Shown: positions 49,529 through 60,351, counted from the first letter of the stretch. The stretch is DNA of 64,000 bases from Haloarcula argentinensis DSM 12282 (GCA_000336895.1 AOLX01000017.1:1-64000), one strand, 5' to 3'. Numbers and translations are program-made. Notes: generated by a model not told the origin, from the letters alone.

Positions 49529-50442
49529 TCGTACTCGATTGTCGCCGGCGGTTTGTGGGTCACGTCGTAGACGACGCGGGCGACGTTCTCGTGCGCCCCG
49601 GTGATGCGCGACTGCATGCGCTGGAGCGTGTCCCAGTCGAGTTCCTGTGCGCGGGCGGTCATGCCGTCCCGGCTCTCGACGGAGCGAACGGCGACGACCC
49701 AGCCGTGGACACGGTTGTCGCCCTTGACGCCCGTGGCCTTGCCGATGACGGCGGCCAGCGCCTGCCACGGCTCGTACTCCTCCAGTTCCTCCTCGACGAC
49801 GTGGTTGGCCTCGCGGGCCACCTCCAGTTTCTCCTCAGTGACCTCGCCGATGATACGGACGGCGAGTCCCGGGCCGGGGAACGGCATCCGCTCGGAGATG
49901 ATCTCTTCGAGGTCAAGCGCGCGAGCGACCTCGCGGACCTCGTCCTTGTAGAGGTCCCGCATCGGCTCGACGATCCCGTCGAAGTCGATCCGCTCGGGGA
50001 GGCCACCGACGTTGTGGTGGGACTTGATCGTCCCCTCGCTCTCGATGCGGTCCGGGTAGATAGTCCCCTGCACGAGGTAGTCGGCGTCGACCTCGCGGGC
50101 GACTGTCTCGAACTCCCGGATGAACTGCTCGCCGATGATGTGGCGCTTCTCCTCGGGGTCGGTCTCGCCTTCGAGTTCGTCGAGGAAGCGGTCTTGCGCC
50201 TCAACGATGCGCAGGGAATCCATGTAGTCGAAGGTCTCGCGGATCTCGTCGGTCTCGCCCTTCCGCATCAGCCCAGTGTCGACGTAGACGGCAGTGAGCT
50301 GGTCGCCGATAGCCTCGTAGGCAAGCGCAGCGGCCGTCGAGGAGTCGACGCCACCGGAGAGCCCGATGACGGCGTGCTTGTCCCCGATCTCCTCGGCGAT
50401 TTCGGCTTTCGCCTCCTCGATGAACTCGTCGACGTTCACCAT
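49525..50442 (-). CDS. guaAb: GMP synthase, ATP-PPase (synthetase) subunit B
   Basis: This 305-residue protein is the archaeal type GMP synthetase subunit that converts XMP to GMP using ammonia from a separate glutaminase subunit. The PP-loop [20 protein letters not shown] is near residues 29-48 and the GMP synthase C-terminal dimerisation region is at about 190-305, ending in [17 protein letters not shown]. There is no glutaminase domain, as usual in archaea. It overlaps pyrG by one base and the small downstream gene by four. Confidence 0.93.
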   Translation of the reverse strand: MVNVDEFIEEAKAEIAEEIGDKHAVIGLSGGVDSSTAAALAYEAIGDQLTAVYVDTGLMRKGETDEIRETFDYMDSLRIVEAQDRFLDELEGETDPEEKRHIIGEQFIREFETVAREVDADYLVQGTIYPDRIESEGTIKSHHNVGGLPERIDFDGIVEPMRDLYKDEVREVARALDLEEIISERMPFPGPGLAVRIIGEVTEEKLEVAREANHVVEEELEEYEPWQALAAVIGKATGVKGDNRVHGWVVAVRSVESRDGMTARAQELDWDTLQRMQSRITGAHENVARVVYDVTHKPPATIEYE

Positions 50443-52103
50443 CAGTGGCTCACCTCCTCAGTCGTCGCAGTGTGGGGGTCGTCGCCGAGGACTGCTTCGA
50501 GCAGGCCGACGAACGGCGGGCTGGCACGCGTCGGTCGGGAGCGGAACTCAGGATGGAACTGCGTTCCGATGAAGTACGGATGGTCCTCGGGGCCGAGTTC
50601 GAGTATCTCCATACGGTTCCCGGCGCGGCCGGAGAACTTCAGCCCGGCGGCTTCGAGGTCGTCGATGTACTCGGGGTTGACCTCGTACCGGTGGCGGTGC
50701 CGCTCCGTGCAGGACTCGCCGCCGTACAGCGTTGCGGCGAGCGTGTTCGCGTCGATTTCGGTTTCGTGGGCACCCAGCCGCATCGTCCCGCCCATGTCCT
50801 CGATCTCGTACTGCTCGGGCAGGATATCGATGACGGGGTGTGGTGTGTCCTCGTCCAGTTCCGCTGAATGAGCGCCGCCCAGGTCCAGCACGTTCCGGGC
50901 GTACTCGACGACAGCCATCTGGAAGCCAAGACACAGGCCGAGGAACGGAACGTCGTTCTCGCGGGCGTACCGAATCGCCTCGATTTTGCCCTCCGTACCG
51001 CGGGCACCGAAGCCGCCCGGCACGACGATGGCATCGGCCTCGCGCATCCGGTCGGCGTGGTGATCGCTCATCTTCTCGGAGTTGACCCACCGGACGTTCA
51101 CGTCGACGTTTTTCTCCAGCCCGGCGTGTTTCAGCGCCTCGTGGACGGACATGTAGGCGTCTTCGAGGTCGTATTTGCCGACGAGAGCGACTTCGACCTC
51201 GCCTTCGGTCTGTTGCGTGACGAGGTCGCGCCAGCGGTTCTCCCGTTCGTCTTCGGGCAGCGCCTCCGAGGCGATGTCGAGTTCTTCCATCACGTACTGA
51301 TCGAGGCCTTCCTCCTCGACCATCAGCGGGACGTGGTAGATGTCGTCGACGTCCGGGTTCGAGAAGACTGCTTCCGTCGGCACGTCACAGAACAGCGCGA
51401 TCTTCTCTTTCGTGTCGATGTCGAGTTTGTCCGAACAGCGACCGACGAGAATGTCGGGCTGGAGACCGATGGAGCGCAGTTCCTTCACGGAGTGCTGGGT
51501 CGGTTTCGTCTTCTGCTCGCCGTTTTTCGAGTATGGGACGAGCGTGACGTGGGTAAAGAGAATATCGTCCTCGTCCTCCTCGTGGGCGAACTGCCGGAGC
51601 GCTTCGAGATATGGCATCCCCTCGATGTCCCCGACCGTGCCGCCGACTTCGATGATACAGACGTCGTTGCCCTCGGCGGCCTCGCGGATACGGCGCTTGA
51701 TGTCGTCGGTGATATGCGGGATGATCTGAACCGTGCGACCGAGGTAGTCGCCGGACCGCTCCTTCTCGATGACGTGCTGGTAGGTCTTTCCCGTGGTGAC
51801 GTTGTGGTCGAAGGTCATGTCGATGTCGAGGAACCGCTCGTAGTTCCCCAGGTCGAGGTCGACCTCCCCGCCGTCTTTGAGCACGTACACCTCGCCGTGC
51901 TGGAAGGGGTTCATCGTACCGGCGTCGACGTTCAAATACGGGTCAATTTTGACCGCTGTAACGTCGAACCCGGCGTTTTTGAGTAATCTACCTGTGCTGG
52001 CGGCGGTGATGCCTTTCCCCAGGCCAGACATCACGCCACCGGTGACGAAGATGAACTTCCGACCCAGTTCCGGGTCGTAGTCCGTTTCGGGTTCGGTCGG
52101 CAT
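50442..52103 (-). CDS. pyrG: CTP synthase
   Basis: The ATG at 52103 gives [20 protein letters not shown] and 553 residues. The N-terminal synthetase domain has the P-loop-like [20 protein letters not shown] and [20 protein letters not shown]. The C-terminal class I glutaminase domain has the catalytic Cys in [12 protein letters not shown] and the His/Glu pair in [13 protein letters not shown]. It aminates UTP to CTP. It is translationally coupled to guaAb, making a nucleotide amidotransferase operon. The frame is open farther upstream to 52211, but that part is not conserved in character. Confidence 0.95.
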   Translation of the reverse strand: MPTEPETDYDPELGRKFIFVTGGVMSGLGKGITAASTGRLLKNAGFDVTAVKIDPYLNVDAGTMNPFQHGEVYVLKDGGEVDLDLGNYERFLDIDMTFDHNVTTGKTYQHVIEKERSGDYLGRTVQIIPHITDDIKRRIREAAEGNDVCIIEVGGTVGDIEGMPYLEALRQFAHEEDEDDILFTHVTLVPYSKNGEQKTKPTQHSVKELRSIGLQPDILVGRCSDKLDIDTKEKIALFCDVPTEAVFSNPDVDDIYHVPLMVEEEGLDQYVMEELDIASEALPEDERENRWRDLVTQQTEGEVEVALVGKYDLEDAYMSVHEALKHAGLEKNVDVNVRWVNSEKMSDHHADRMREADAIVVPGGFGARGTEGKIEAIRYARENDVPFLGLCLGFQMAVVEYARNVLDLGGAHSAELDEDTPHPVIDILPEQYEIEDMGGTMRLGAHETEIDANTLAATLYGGESCTERHRHRYEVNPEYIDDLEAAGLKFSGRAGNRMEILELGPEDHPYFIGTQFHPEFRSRPTRASPPFVGLLEAVLGDDPHTATTEEVSH

Positions 52104-52180
52104 ACCGACGGTGAACCCCGCGTAGTCTAAACGGTTTCGGAGCGCGCACTGTTCGCCACCCCGTCGCAGTGTCAACGCGG

Positions 52181-52372
52181 CTACAGTGAGGGCTGCGTGA
52201 GGACGCGCCACGCAGCCACGAGCGCGGCAAGTGACAGCGCCGAGAACACCGCATCACTTGGACTGGAGCCGATGGCGACAAACAGCAGGTAGCCGGCGAC
52301 GAACCCGCCCAGAAACGAGACGACGCCGTGCCGTGTGGAGTGAGATACCGCACCCCTGCTTCGTGTTGCCAT
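52181..52372 (-). CDS. Small membrane protein
   Basis: This 63-residue protein starts [20 protein letters not shown] with a basic N-terminus and then two membrane helices (about 18-37 and 40-57), ending in a short polar tail. The AT-rich sequence at 52371-52415 (with TATATAGTATAAAT) holds a promoter on this strand. A second small membrane gene lies just upstream at 52421-52594. Function is unknown. Confidence 0.62.
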   Translation of the reverse strand: MATRSRGAVSHSTRHGVVSFLGGFVAGYLLFVAIGSSPSDAVFSALSLAALVAAWRVLTQPSL

Positions 52373-52420
52373 ATATCATTATTTATCAGTATATAGTATA
52401 AATGTATCTTCGACCGGGAG

Positions 52421-52594
52421 TCAGGACTTGAGTACGCCGGACCGGATAGCGAAGTACGTCCCAATGGCACCAACCGAGGCGAGTATGAGCGCCCGTTCCG
52501 GCCCGCCTGCAACGATCGCCGTCTGCATCAGAACTAGCAGCGCCACCAGTGTGGCGATGAACGAAACGGCAGCGAACGCGAGCGGGCGGTTCAT
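52421..52594 (-). CDS. Small two-helix membrane protein (57 residues)
   Basis: The ATG at 52594 encodes MNRPLAFAAVSFIATLVALL followed by a second helix (RALILASVGAIGTYFAIRS), ending at TGA 52421-52423 with KS. Two hydrophobic helices flank a polar turn (TAIVAGGPER). It is too short for a 60-residue cutoff, but the hydrophobic pattern and host-like codons support it. It is upstream of the other small membrane gene and may be expressed with it. Confidence 0.6.
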   Translation of the reverse strand: MNRPLAFAAVSFIATLVALLVLMQTAIVAGGPERALILASVGAIGTYFAIRSGVLKS

Positions 52595-52729
52595 GATCAG
52601 AGATTGGGCCGACAGCGCCTCTGTCTTTCGATACTATCCAGCAGGCGTGGCACTTGCCCGCTGTTCTCACTGGATACTGGAGTGACGGCCCGAATCAAAC
52701 ACGAACCCTGAACGGTGTGCTCCTAGCAG

Positions 52730-53323
52730 CTACAGGAGGTCACGGAGAAATGGCCCGACAGTCTCACTGATACGGCCGCTCTGGCCGACAAAGTGGTGGT
52801 CGGCTGGCAGGCGCTCAACCGTCAGTCCCAGTTCGGTGGCCCGGTCGGCGACCGGACCCCAGTCCACTGTCTCGTCGCGCTCCCCGACCACGACCTGTAC
52901 TGGACAGTCGATGGTCTCAAGCGTGGCAACAGCGTCGAGATGCTCGGTCAGTCCGGCCGGAGGCGCAAGCACTGACAGGGCCGCGAGGTCGGCCGCAGTG
53001 TCGTACTCAGCGGCCGCCCGCAACGCCACGGCTGCGCCGAAACTGTAGCCAAACAAGCCAACGGTGTCAGCATGCTCAGCGGCCCACGCGAGGGCGTTCT
53101 CGGCATCGGTCCGTTCGCCACGTCCCTCGTCCCACGGGCCGTAGTCGAAGCGGAGACAGCCGATGTCGGGGACCAGCGAGTCACTGACCGCTTTCAGGCG
53201 ACTGTCAGATCGCTTGCCACCGTACTGTGGATGTGGCGGGCACGCGACGACGATAGCGTCAGACTCGGGTCGGTCGAGCGACGCGGTGACATCTCGTCCG
53301 CCCGGTATCCCGACGGTAGTCAT
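52730..53323 (-). CDS. Alpha/beta hydrolase
   Basis: This 197-residue protein has the alpha/beta hydrolase pattern: an early oxyanion-loop region CPPHPQYGGKRSDSRLKAVS and the nucleophile elbow LFGYSFGAAVALRAA with Ser in GYSFG. An acidic residue follows in VVVGERDETVDW, and His in LPADHHFVG. Dienelactone hydrolase-like and peptidase-like relatives share this architecture, so the substrate is open. It is divergent from the PspA gene. Confidence 0.88.
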   Translation of the reverse strand: MTTVGIPGGRDVTASLDRPESDAIVVACPPHPQYGGKRSDSRLKAVSDSLVPDIGCLRFDYGPWDEGRGERTDAENALAWAAEHADTVGLFGYSFGAAVALRAAAEYDTAADLAALSVLAPPAGLTEHLDAVATLETIDCPVQVVVGERDETVDWGPVADRATELGLTVERLPADHHFVGQSGRISETVGPFLRDLL

Positions 53324-53383
53324 ACGTGTTCACTCACCAGCCCTCTGTAAGAAATTTAAGGTTGGAGAGACCAATGCGGATAC

Positions 53384-54226
53384 ATGGGAATCCTCTCGCG
53401 CGCGTCGTACGTCATCCGTTCGAAACTCAACGCCGTCCTGAACCGAGCGGAAGACCCGACAGAGACCCTCGACTACAGCTACGAGCAGTTGCGTGACGAA
53501 CTGCAAGACGTCAAGCAGGGCATCGCGGACCTGACGACCCAGAAGAAGCGACTGGAAATTCAGAAGCGCCGCCTCGAAGAGAACGTCGAGAAGCACAACG
53601 AACAGGCGCGCCAGGCCGTCGAGCAGGACCGCGAGGACCTCGCTCGGCAGGCGCTGGAGAAGAAAAAGCAGAAGATGAGCCAGATCGAGGATCTGGAAGG
53701 CCAGATACAGGACTTACAGAACCAACAAGACCAGCTGGTCGAGCAGAAAGACGAACTCCAGAAACAGATCGAGCAGTTCCGGACGAAGAAGGAAACGATG
53801 AAGGCTCGCCACGAGGCCGCGAAGGCGTCGGCGCGCGTCAACGAGGCGATGACCGGCGCGGGCGACGAGATGCAGGATATCAATCAAGCTATCGAGCGGG
53901 CAGAGGAGCGCACCGAGGACATGGAGGCCCGCTCACAGGCGATGGACGAACTCCGCGAAGACGGCGTCCTCGAAAGCCAGATATCGGACGAGAGTTCGCT
54001 GGAGCGGGAGCTTGAGGAGGTCCGACAGAAAGGGTCAGTCGACGCCGAACTCGACACGCTGAAAGCCGAGATGGGGAAAGCCGAGGACGGCGACAGCGGG
54101 TCGAGCGACGCGGACGTCTCCGAAGCCGAACTTGAACAGGAACTCGCCGACGAGAGTACGCAGGTCGACGTCGACGAGAGCGAGGTCGAGTCGGAACTTG
54201 ACGAACTGAAAGAGGACGAGCAGTAA
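53384..54226 (+). CDS. pspA: PspA/IM30 (ESCRT-III-like) family protein
   Basis: This 280-residue protein begins MGILSRASYVIRSKLNAVLN, typical of PspA/Vipp1, followed by long coiled-coil helices (about 35-215) rich in Glu, Lys and Gln (QKKRLEIQKRRLEENVEKHN). The C-terminus (about 225-280) is very acidic (SEVESELDELKEDEQ). The family coats and stabilises membranes under stress. In haloarchaea it is induced by salt changes in some species. Its start lies after an AT-rich promoter region near 53345-53375. Confidence 0.92.
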   Translation: MGILSRASYVIRSKLNAVLNRAEDPTETLDYSYEQLRDELQDVKQGIADLTTQKKRLEIQKRRLEENVEKHNEQARQAVEQDREDLARQALEKKKQKMSQIEDLEGQIQDLQNQQDQLVEQKDELQKQIEQFRTKKETMKARHEAAKASARVNEAMTGAGDEMQDINQAIERAEERTEDMEARSQAMDELREDGVLESQISDESSLERELEEVRQKGSVDAELDTLKAEMGKAEDGDSGSSDADVSEAELEQELADESTQVDVDESEVESELDELKEDEQ

Positions 54227-54244
54227 CGCGGCGACGCGGGACTT

Positions 54245-56173
54245 TTACAGCGGCCAGACGACCGACACCGAGAGCGTCGTCACGGCACACAGAAGCAGTT
54301 GTAGCGGTCCGCCGACGCGCGCGAAGTCGGTGAAGCGATAGCCGCCGGGGCCGTACACCATCAGGTTCGTCTGGTACCCGATGGGTGTCAGGAAGGCCGT
54401 CGCGACCGCGAACGTCACGACGACGAGGAACGGGAACCCGGAAACGCCGATCTCGGCGGCGGTGGCGACGGCAATCGGGATCATCAGCACGACCGTCGCG
54501 GCTGGGGTGATGGCACTGGCGAGAACAGCCGTCAGGAGGTACACCAGCGCCAGCAGCGCGAGCGGCGGGAGGACGCCGGCGGCGTCAACGAGGAGCGCGC
54601 CGACGAACGCGGCCCCGCCGGTGGCCTGCATCGCCTGCCCCAGCGGGAGCAGGCCGGCGAGCAGGAACACGACGTTCCAGCTCACCGCGTCGTAGGCCTT
54701 CGACGCGCTTAGCGTGCCGGTCGCCACCGTGGCGACGACGCCGCCCAGCGCGGCGATGTAGATCGGGAGGAGGTCCAGTGCCGCAAGCGCGATGACAGCG
54801 AGCAAGGTCACGAGTGGGACCGCTGCAGCGGCGTCGAGCGAGGGCTGGCCGCCGTCAAGCGCGTCGAAGAGCTCGGGAGGGCCCTCGGTCAGGGTCAGGT
54901 AGCCCTCGTCCTGAAGGTGTCCCACTTCGTCAAGGGGCGTCTGGAGCAAGAGTAGGTCGCCAGCGGACAGCTCGATAGCCGTGAGGTTCTCGTGGATGAT
55001 CTCGTCGCCGCGGCGGACCGCGAGGACCGTCACGTCGAACCGACTGCGAAGTTGTACGTCGGCGAGCGTTCGGCTGCGGAGTCGCGACTCCCTGTCGATG
55101 ACGGCCTCCGCGAGGACGCCCGGATGCCCGCTCTCCGCCAGCAGGTCCGCCGTAACGGACTCACGGGCGAGGTCCCGAAGGTCAAGCGTCTGAGCGAGTT
55201 GGTTGACGGCCTGGCGGTTGCCACGGACCGTCAACACGTCGCCGGGTTCGAGCGGCCGGTCGGTGGCCGTTGCGAAGAACGACTCGCCGTTGCGGTCGAT
55301 CTGGAGCACGTCGACGTCGAGCGGGTCACTCACGGCGAGGACCTGTTCGACGGTGGCCTCGGTCGGCAGTGACTCCCCTGCGTCGACCGCGTCAACGACC
55401 GCCTCGACTGCGTCGTCGGGGACACTTCCCTCAAGCGCTTCCCGCACCGTCAGCCCGACCAGCGGTGACGCCTCGCGAACACGTAGCTGCGCCAGGTGGC
55501 GGTCCATCTCGAACTCCTCGGTGAAGTCGGCCGCGGGGTGGACCCGTTCGGGGACGAGCGCCCGACCCACCGTCAGCAGGTAGCCCACGCCGACAGCGAG
55601 GACGACGACGCCGACGGGCGTCAGCGTGAACATCGAGAACGGCCGGCCGAGCAACTGCGCCGAGAGGTCGCTCGCGAGCAGGTTCGTCGCAGTGCCGACC
55701 AGCGTGAGCGTCCCGCCGAGCATCGCGGCGAACGAGAGCGGCAGCAACAGGTTCGACGGCGAGATACCGTATCGCTCCGAGAGGCCGGTGACCAGCGGGA
55801 TGAAGACGGCGACAACCGGCGTGTTGTTGACGAACCCCGCGCTAACGCCCGTCGTGCCGACGATGGCGGTCAGCAGCCGCCGTTCGTCGCCGCCCGTCAG
55901 CGCCGCGAGCCGTCCGGCCAGCCAGTCGACAACGCCGGCCGATTCGACACCGGCGCTGAGGATGTACATCGCAACGATGGTAACCACCGCCGGGCTGGCG
56001 AACCCTTCGATGGCTGTCCGCGCCGGGACGCCGGTGTACGGTTCCAGCACGACCAGCGCGACGAGGACAGCGATGGCCGTCATATCAGGCGGGAGCCACT
56101 CGGTGACGAACAGCGTCAGGGCGACAACGACGAGCGCGAAGACCACGAGCGCGCCCATCGAAAGCGAGGGCAT
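54245..56173 (-). CDS. SLC13/DASS family permease with TrkA-C domains
   Basis: The ATG at 56173 gives MPSLSMGALVVFALVVVALT and 642 residues. About 12 helices are arranged in two halves (before about 205 and after about 430). Family segments include MYILSAGVESAGVVDWLAGR and GFVNNTPVVAVFIPLVTGLS. The middle (about 215-410) holds two TrkA-C (RCK_C) domains, such as LTVREALEGSVPDDAVEAVV and VLTVRGNRQAVNQLAQ, which suggests nucleotide or ion regulation. It probably transports anions such as sulfate or dicarboxylates with sodium. It lies convergent to pspA. Confidence 0.87.
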   Translation of the reverse strand: MPSLSMGALVVFALVVVALTLFVTEWLPPDMTAIAVLVALVVLEPYTGVPARTAIEGFASPAVVTIVAMYILSAGVESAGVVDWLAGRLAALTGGDERRLLTAIVGTTGVSAGFVNNTPVVAVFIPLVTGLSERYGISPSNLLLPLSFAAMLGGTLTLVGTATNLLASDLSAQLLGRPFSMFTLTPVGVVVLAVGVGYLLTVGRALVPERVHPAADFTEEFEMDRHLAQLRVREASPLVGLTVREALEGSVPDDAVEAVVDAVDAGESLPTEATVEQVLAVSDPLDVDVLQIDRNGESFFATATDRPLEPGDVLTVRGNRQAVNQLAQTLDLRDLARESVTADLLAESGHPGVLAEAVIDRESRLRSRTLADVQLRSRFDVTVLAVRRGDEIIHENLTAIELSAGDLLLLQTPLDEVGHLQDEGYLTLTEGPPELFDALDGGQPSLDAAAAVPLVTLLAVIALAALDLLPIYIAALGGVVATVATGTLSASKAYDAVSWNVVFLLAGLLPLGQAMQATGGAAFVGALLVDAAGVLPPLALLALVYLLTAVLASAITPAATVVLMIPIAVATAAEIGVSGFPFLVVVTFAVATAFLTPIGYQTNLMVYGPGGYRFTDFARVGGPLQLLLCAVTTLSVSVVWPL

Positions 56174-56278
56174 ACCAGTTCCCTCGACGGACGGCGATAA
56201 AAACGTCCGGGGCGCTGTCAGGGAATTACGCAAGCGGACGCGGCTCACTCACCACTGCCCGCCGGTCGCACCGTCTCG

Positions 56279-57181
56279 TCACGCCGGGTCTGGCTTGTAG
56301 CCCGGCCCGACTCGCAGCGTCAGTGTGGTCTCACGCACCGACAGCGACAGCGTCTCGTGCGTGCTGAGTTCGCCGTCGCGGCTGAACGTGAGTTCCTTGC
56401 CGTGCCCGGCGACGGTAATCTCCTCCGCTCGAACGTGGGTCACGCCGTCGGTATCAAGCGCCAGTAGTCGCTGGCCGATGGCCTCCGCGACGAGGTTCCC
56501 TGTTGGCATCTGTTCAACGATAGCCACGTCGAGCAGGCCGTCTTCCATGTTTGCTTGCCCACCTTCGGCGACGAACTTGCGGGCGTTGCCCACCAGCAGG
56601 CAGGTGGCCTCGCCGGACCAGGTGAACGGCCCGTCTTCGCCAACAGCCGCGATAGTGATGTCGAGCCCGTCGAAACGGAGCGCCTCCTGTGCGCCGGTGA
56701 GCAGAAACGCCAGCGTGCCGAACCGCTCTTTGAGGTCGCCCGGAGTCGAAACGCTGGCGTCTGCGGGGAGGCCAGCGATACAGGAGACCAGAAACGGTTC
56801 GTCGCCGGCGACACCCACGTCGACCGGCCGCGCCTCTCCGACATCGGCGATTTCGACGCCGTGTTCGATGTCCGTGACACCGATGTTCCCGGCCAGCAGG
56901 TTCGCCGTTCCGGCCGGAATAACACTCAGCGTCACCGAGTCGAGGTGGCCAGCGTCGTCGAGCCCACGGACGACCTCGTTCACCGTCCCGTCGCCGCCAC
57001 AGACCGCGACCTCAGATGCCTCGGCCCTGCCGGCCTCGCTGCCGAGTTCGACAGCATCGCCTGCCGCTTCGGTTTCGTACACCTCGAACCCACGTGCTTC
57101 CATCAGCCGCGGCACGTAGTCTGCGTGTTCGCCGTCGCCGCTGACGGGGTTGAGGATACACCGACGCGAGCCAATTTGCAT
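56279..57181 (-). CDS. Diacylglycerol/lipid kinase family protein (YegS/DgkB-like)
   Basis: This 300-residue protein starts MQIGSRRCILNPVSGDGEHA, with the NP(x)SG lipid-kinase start, and has the nucleotide-binding motif VCGGDGTVNEVVRGL near residues 58-72 and PAGTANLLAGNIGV. The C-terminal beta-sandwich has NARKFVAEGGQANMEDGLLD. It would phosphorylate a lipid alcohol, possibly an archaeol precursor or sphingoid-like lipid; the natural substrate is unknown. It lies 106 bases upstream of the SLC13 permease gene on the same strand. Confidence 0.9.
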   Translation of the reverse strand: MQIGSRRCILNPVSGDGEHADYVPRLMEARGFEVYETEAAGDAVELGSEAGRAEASEVAVCGGDGTVNEVVRGLDDAGHLDSVTLSVIPAGTANLLAGNIGVTDIEHGVEIADVGEARPVDVGVAGDEPFLVSCIAGLPADASVSTPGDLKERFGTLAFLLTGAQEALRFDGLDITIAAVGEDGPFTWSGEATCLLVGNARKFVAEGGQANMEDGLLDVAIVEQMPTGNLVAEAIGQRLLALDTDGVTHVRAEEITVAGHGKELTFSRDGELSTHETLSLSVRETTLTLRVGPGYKPDPA

Positions 57182-57229
57182 AGTATTAGCGAGTCCGGAC
57201 CGGCACTTATACCGTGTGATGTGACGGCG

Positions 57230-58270
57230 TCACTCCCAGTCGACGTCGACACTCCGGTTCGTCTCGCGGAGGATGAACGGGCCGATTGCGAGCGTTCGTT
57301 TAGTTATGGTGACGATACGGAGGACGTACGATATCAGGACCGTGAATGGAAGCAGGGACCCTGTCACCGTCACCGCGAGGAGCCACAACGCGTCGGAAAC
57401 GCCGGCCGTGACGCCGACGAAATCCTGCACATCGAGGAACAACAGCGAGGTGATTGCGACGGTAAGCGCCGGGATGGCGACGTACAGCAGCGTCCGGGAG
57501 AGGTCGGACAGTTCCCACTGGAAATACAGCGTCTTGAAGTGTTCCCGGGCTGGGCCGAACAGTTCGAGCGTCTCGACGAGTTCCGCAAGCGAGTCGTCGA
57601 CCTCGTCGGTGAGTTCGTCGGCGTAGGCTTCCCGGATGCGGCGACCGGCGTACAGCTTCCAGGAGTAGTTGTAGTTCAATGCGGCCTTGACGACATCGAA
57701 CTCGCCGAAGGTCCCGCCGTCGAGCTGGTCGGTAACCCTGTCGGCGTTGCTCGTCACGTCCGCCAGATAGTTCGACAGTAACGCCGACAGGTCGTCATCG
57801 AGCGCCGCCCCCTCGGCGGCGTTCTGGGCATTCTCGGCCCGTTCGGCGGTCCCGCGGACCAGCGACCGGAGGAACGCCGAGGGCTCTGCCGGACTGACTG
57901 GCGTGTCGATGGCGTCGGCCACGTCGGCGCGGAACTGCATCGATCCGTCCATCCGCTCGCGCTGATCGCCCACCGCACCGAGTTCCTGTGACAGGACGAG
58001 TTGATTCAGTGTCAGGACCAGGGTAACCGCGGTTATGGTCCCCGTAATCAGTGCCTGGAACAGCGTTTCGACCGGGTCGCCACGGGTCAGCAGCGTCATA
58101 GCCGGTGTGGGGTGCAAGTGTCCGGCTGCGAGAACCCCAAAAAATAGGACACCGGAGAGGAAGGCGGTAACGATCCAGCGGTCCGCATCGAGGAGGAACC
58201 AGAGGAGTCGCGTGTCCCCCGCAGCGCGCCCCCGCATGGTATCGCTCGACTCACCGCTGTCAGTGGTCAT
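57230..58270 (-). CDS. Four-helix membrane protein of unknown function
   Basis: The ATG at 58270 gives MTTDSGESSDTMRGRAAGDT and 346 residues. Two helices near 30-50 and 75-100 precede a large soluble helical domain (about 105-245) containing LSNYLADVTSNADRVTDQLD. Two more helices lie at about 255-275 and 285-315. This layout resembles DUF-type membrane proteins of haloarchaea, with a cytoplasmic helical domain between two hairpins. I do not recognise a family. Confidence 0.7.
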   Translation of the reverse strand: MTTDSGESSDTMRGRAAGDTRLLWFLLDADRWIVTAFLSGVLFFGVLAAGHLHPTPAMTLLTRGDPVETLFQALITGTITAVTLVLTLNQLVLSQELGAVGDQRERMDGSMQFRADVADAIDTPVSPAEPSAFLRSLVRGTAERAENAQNAAEGAALDDDLSALLSNYLADVTSNADRVTDQLDGGTFGEFDVVKAALNYNYSWKLYAGRRIREAYADELTDEVDDSLAELVETLELFGPAREHFKTLYFQWELSDLSRTLLYVAIPALTVAITSLLFLDVQDFVGVTAGVSDALWLLAVTVTGSLLPFTVLISYVLRIVTITKRTLAIGPFILRETNRSVDVDWE

Positions 58271-58364
58271 ACAGGTCGGCTCGCCCGCCGGGGTTAAAAG
58301 CACGTGCCCGGCACATCCTGGGAGTCAGTACATCGGCAGCGAGAATCGGCCGAGCGAACAGCAG

Positions 58365-60293
58365 CTATCGGCCGGCAAGGAACGTCACCGCAGTGCGCTG
58401 TTGCTCGACTTCGGTTTCGAGGTGGTCGCGGAACTCGGCGATGTCGATGTCTTTCTCCTCGCGTTCCTTGCGGTCCCTGACCGAGATAGTCCCGGCTTCC
58501 TCCTCGTTGTCACCGATGACACACATGTATGGGACGCGGTCGTCGTGGGCCTGCTGGATCTTCTTGCCGACGGTCCAGGAACGGTCCTCGATAGTGACAC
58601 GGAAGTCATCGAGTTCCTCCTGAATCTCCTCGCAGTAGGCGATGTTGTCGTCGCTGACCGGTAGCAGGCGGATCTGCTCGGGGGCGAGCCACGGCGGGAA
58701 CTTCCCGTTGTAGTGCTCGGTCAGCACCATGAAGAACCGCTCGTAGGAGCCATACAGCGCGCGGTGGATCATCACCGGGCGGTGCTCCTCGTTGTCTTCG
58801 CCGGTGTAGGAGAGGTCGAACCGCTCGGGCATGTTGAAGTCCAGTTGGACGGTCGGGCCGTCCCAGTGGCGGCCGAGCGCGTCCTCGAAGGCGAAGTCGA
58901 TCTTCGGGCCGTAGAAGGCGCCGTCGCCCTCTTCGACGACGTAGTCGATGTCCTGCTCGTCGAGGACGGCTTCGAGCTGCGACTCGGCTTTCTCCCAGAT
59001 TTCGTCGCCGCCGACGGATTTCTCGGGCCGGGTGGCGAACTGGACGGTGTAGTCGAGGTTGAACGTGTCGAGCGTGTCGAGGATGATGTCGACCGTCGCC
59101 AGCACCTCCTCCTCGATCTGGTCCGGGCGGACGAACAGGTGGCCGTCGTCGATAGTGAACGCCCACGTCCGGGAGAGGCCAGACAGTTCGCCCCGCTGCT
59201 CTTTGCGGTAGACCTTCCCGTCTTCGAAGTACCGCACCGGCAGGTCACGGTAGCTCCAGGAGTTCTGCTCGAAGATAGTGGCGTGGCCCGGGCAGTTCAT
59301 CGGCTTCAGGCCGTACTCCTCGTCGTTGACGTCGAGCAGGAACATGTCGTCAACGTAGTTCTCGTAGTGGCCCGACTTCTTCCACAGTTCAGTCCGGAAA
59401 ACGTGGGGCGTCTCGACCTCATCGTAGCCGGCGTCGCGGTTGAGCCCGGCAACATAATCCGACAGTTCGTTGAGGATCTTCTTGCCGTTAGGCTCGTACA
59501 GCGGCAGACCCGGCCCTGTGGTCTCGTCGATGGAGAACAGGTCCATCTCCTGGCCGATCTTGCGGTGGTCGCGCTCCTCGGCCTTGCGGCGCTGTTCGAG
59601 GAACTCATCGAGCGCATCCTCCGTTGGGAAGGCGGTTCCGTACACGCGGGTCAGCGTCTCGTTGTCCTCTTCGCCACGCCAGAAGGCCGCCGAGATTTCG
59701 AGCAGCGCGAAGCCGCCGATTTCGCCGGTCGATTCGACGTGGGGGCCTTGACAGAGGTCCTCGAACTCACCCTGCGTGTAGAAAGAGACTTCCTCGTCGT
59801 CCGCGGCCTCGGTTTCGAGGATGTCCTGTTTGAACTGATTGTCCTCGTAGCGTTCGAAGGCGTCGTCGCGGTCGACGAGTTCGCGCTCGATATCGAGGTC
59901 CTCCTCGATGATCTCCTCGGCCTCAGCCTCGATAGCTTCGAGGTCGTCCTCGTCGATGTCGACGCCGGTGATGTCGTAGTAGAACCCGTTGTCGGTCCAC
60001 GGCCCGATTGTGAGCTTGGCATCAGGGTAGAGTCGCTGCAGGGCCTGTGCGAAGACGTGGGCGGCGGAGTGCCGAAGCACGTCGAGATACTCGTCACTGC
60101 TCTCGGTGACGATTTCGAGCATGACGTCTTCTGTCAACGGCGCGTGTTTGTCGACAAGGTCGCCGTCGACGACGCCGGCGACCGTGTCGTCACCTAACCC
60201 TGGCCCGATTTCGTAGGCGACATCCTCGACCGTGCTGCCGCGTTCGACCTCTAGTGGGGTCCCGTCGGGCAGCGTGACCGTGACCGTACTCAT
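58365..60293 (-). CDS. thrS: Threonine-tRNA ligase
   Basis: This 642-residue class II synthetase has a TGS domain (about 1-65), an N-terminal editing region with [19 protein letters not shown] and the [13 protein letters not shown] segment, and a catalytic domain with class II motifs. Motif 2 is seen in [20 protein letters not shown] and motif 3 in [12 protein letters not shown]. The anticodon-binding domain is at about 535-642. It charges threonine to tRNA-Thr. It is the bacterial-like ThrRS architecture common in haloarchaea. Its start is at ATG 60293. Confidence 0.96.
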   Translation of the reverse strand: MSTVTVTLPDGTPLEVERGSTVEDVAYEIGPGLGDDTVAGVVDGDLVDKHAPLTEDVMLEIVTESSDEYLDVLRHSAAHVFAQALQRLYPDAKLTIGPWTDNGFYYDITGVDIDEDDLEAIEAEAEEIIEEDLDIERELVDRDDAFERYEDNQFKQDILETEAADDEEVSFYTQGEFEDLCQGPHVESTGEIGGFALLEISAAFWRGEEDNETLTRVYGTAFPTEDALDEFLEQRRKAEERDHRKIGQEMDLFSIDETTGPGLPLYEPNGKKILNELSDYVAGLNRDAGYDEVETPHVFRTELWKKSGHYENYVDDMFLLDVNDEEYGLKPMNCPGHATIFEQNSWSYRDLPVRYFEDGKVYRKEQRGELSGLSRTWAFTIDDGHLFVRPDQIEEEVLATVDIILDTLDTFNLDYTVQFATRPEKSVGGDEIWEKAESQLEAVLDEQDIDYVVEEGDGAFYGPKIDFAFEDALGRHWDGPTVQLDFNMPERFDLSYTGEDNEEHRPVMIHRALYGSYERFFMVLTEHYNGKFPPWLAPEQIRLLPVSDDNIAYCEEIQEELDDFRVTIEDRSWTVGKKIQQAHDDRVPYMCVIGDNEEEAGTISVRDRKEREEKDIDIAEFRDHLETEVEQQRTAVTFLAGR

Positions 60294-60351
60294 ACCCGAG
60301 GATACGACGGCGGCCGGGGATAAGTGTATTGAGACGCGGGCGACGCTGGCG

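Noticed and set aside
49555..50871. 438-residue open frame antisense to guaAb and the pyrG end
   Set aside because: It spans two genes that are certain on the other strand and has no domain pattern.
50868..51986. 372-residue open frame antisense to pyrG
   Set aside because: Same reason: third-position GC bias of pyrG keeps the opposite frame open.
58713..60197. 494-residue open frame antisense to thrS
   Set aside because: It is a mirror frame of a GC-rich gene, with valine- and leucine-rich nonsense composition, and thrS is unambiguous on the other strand.
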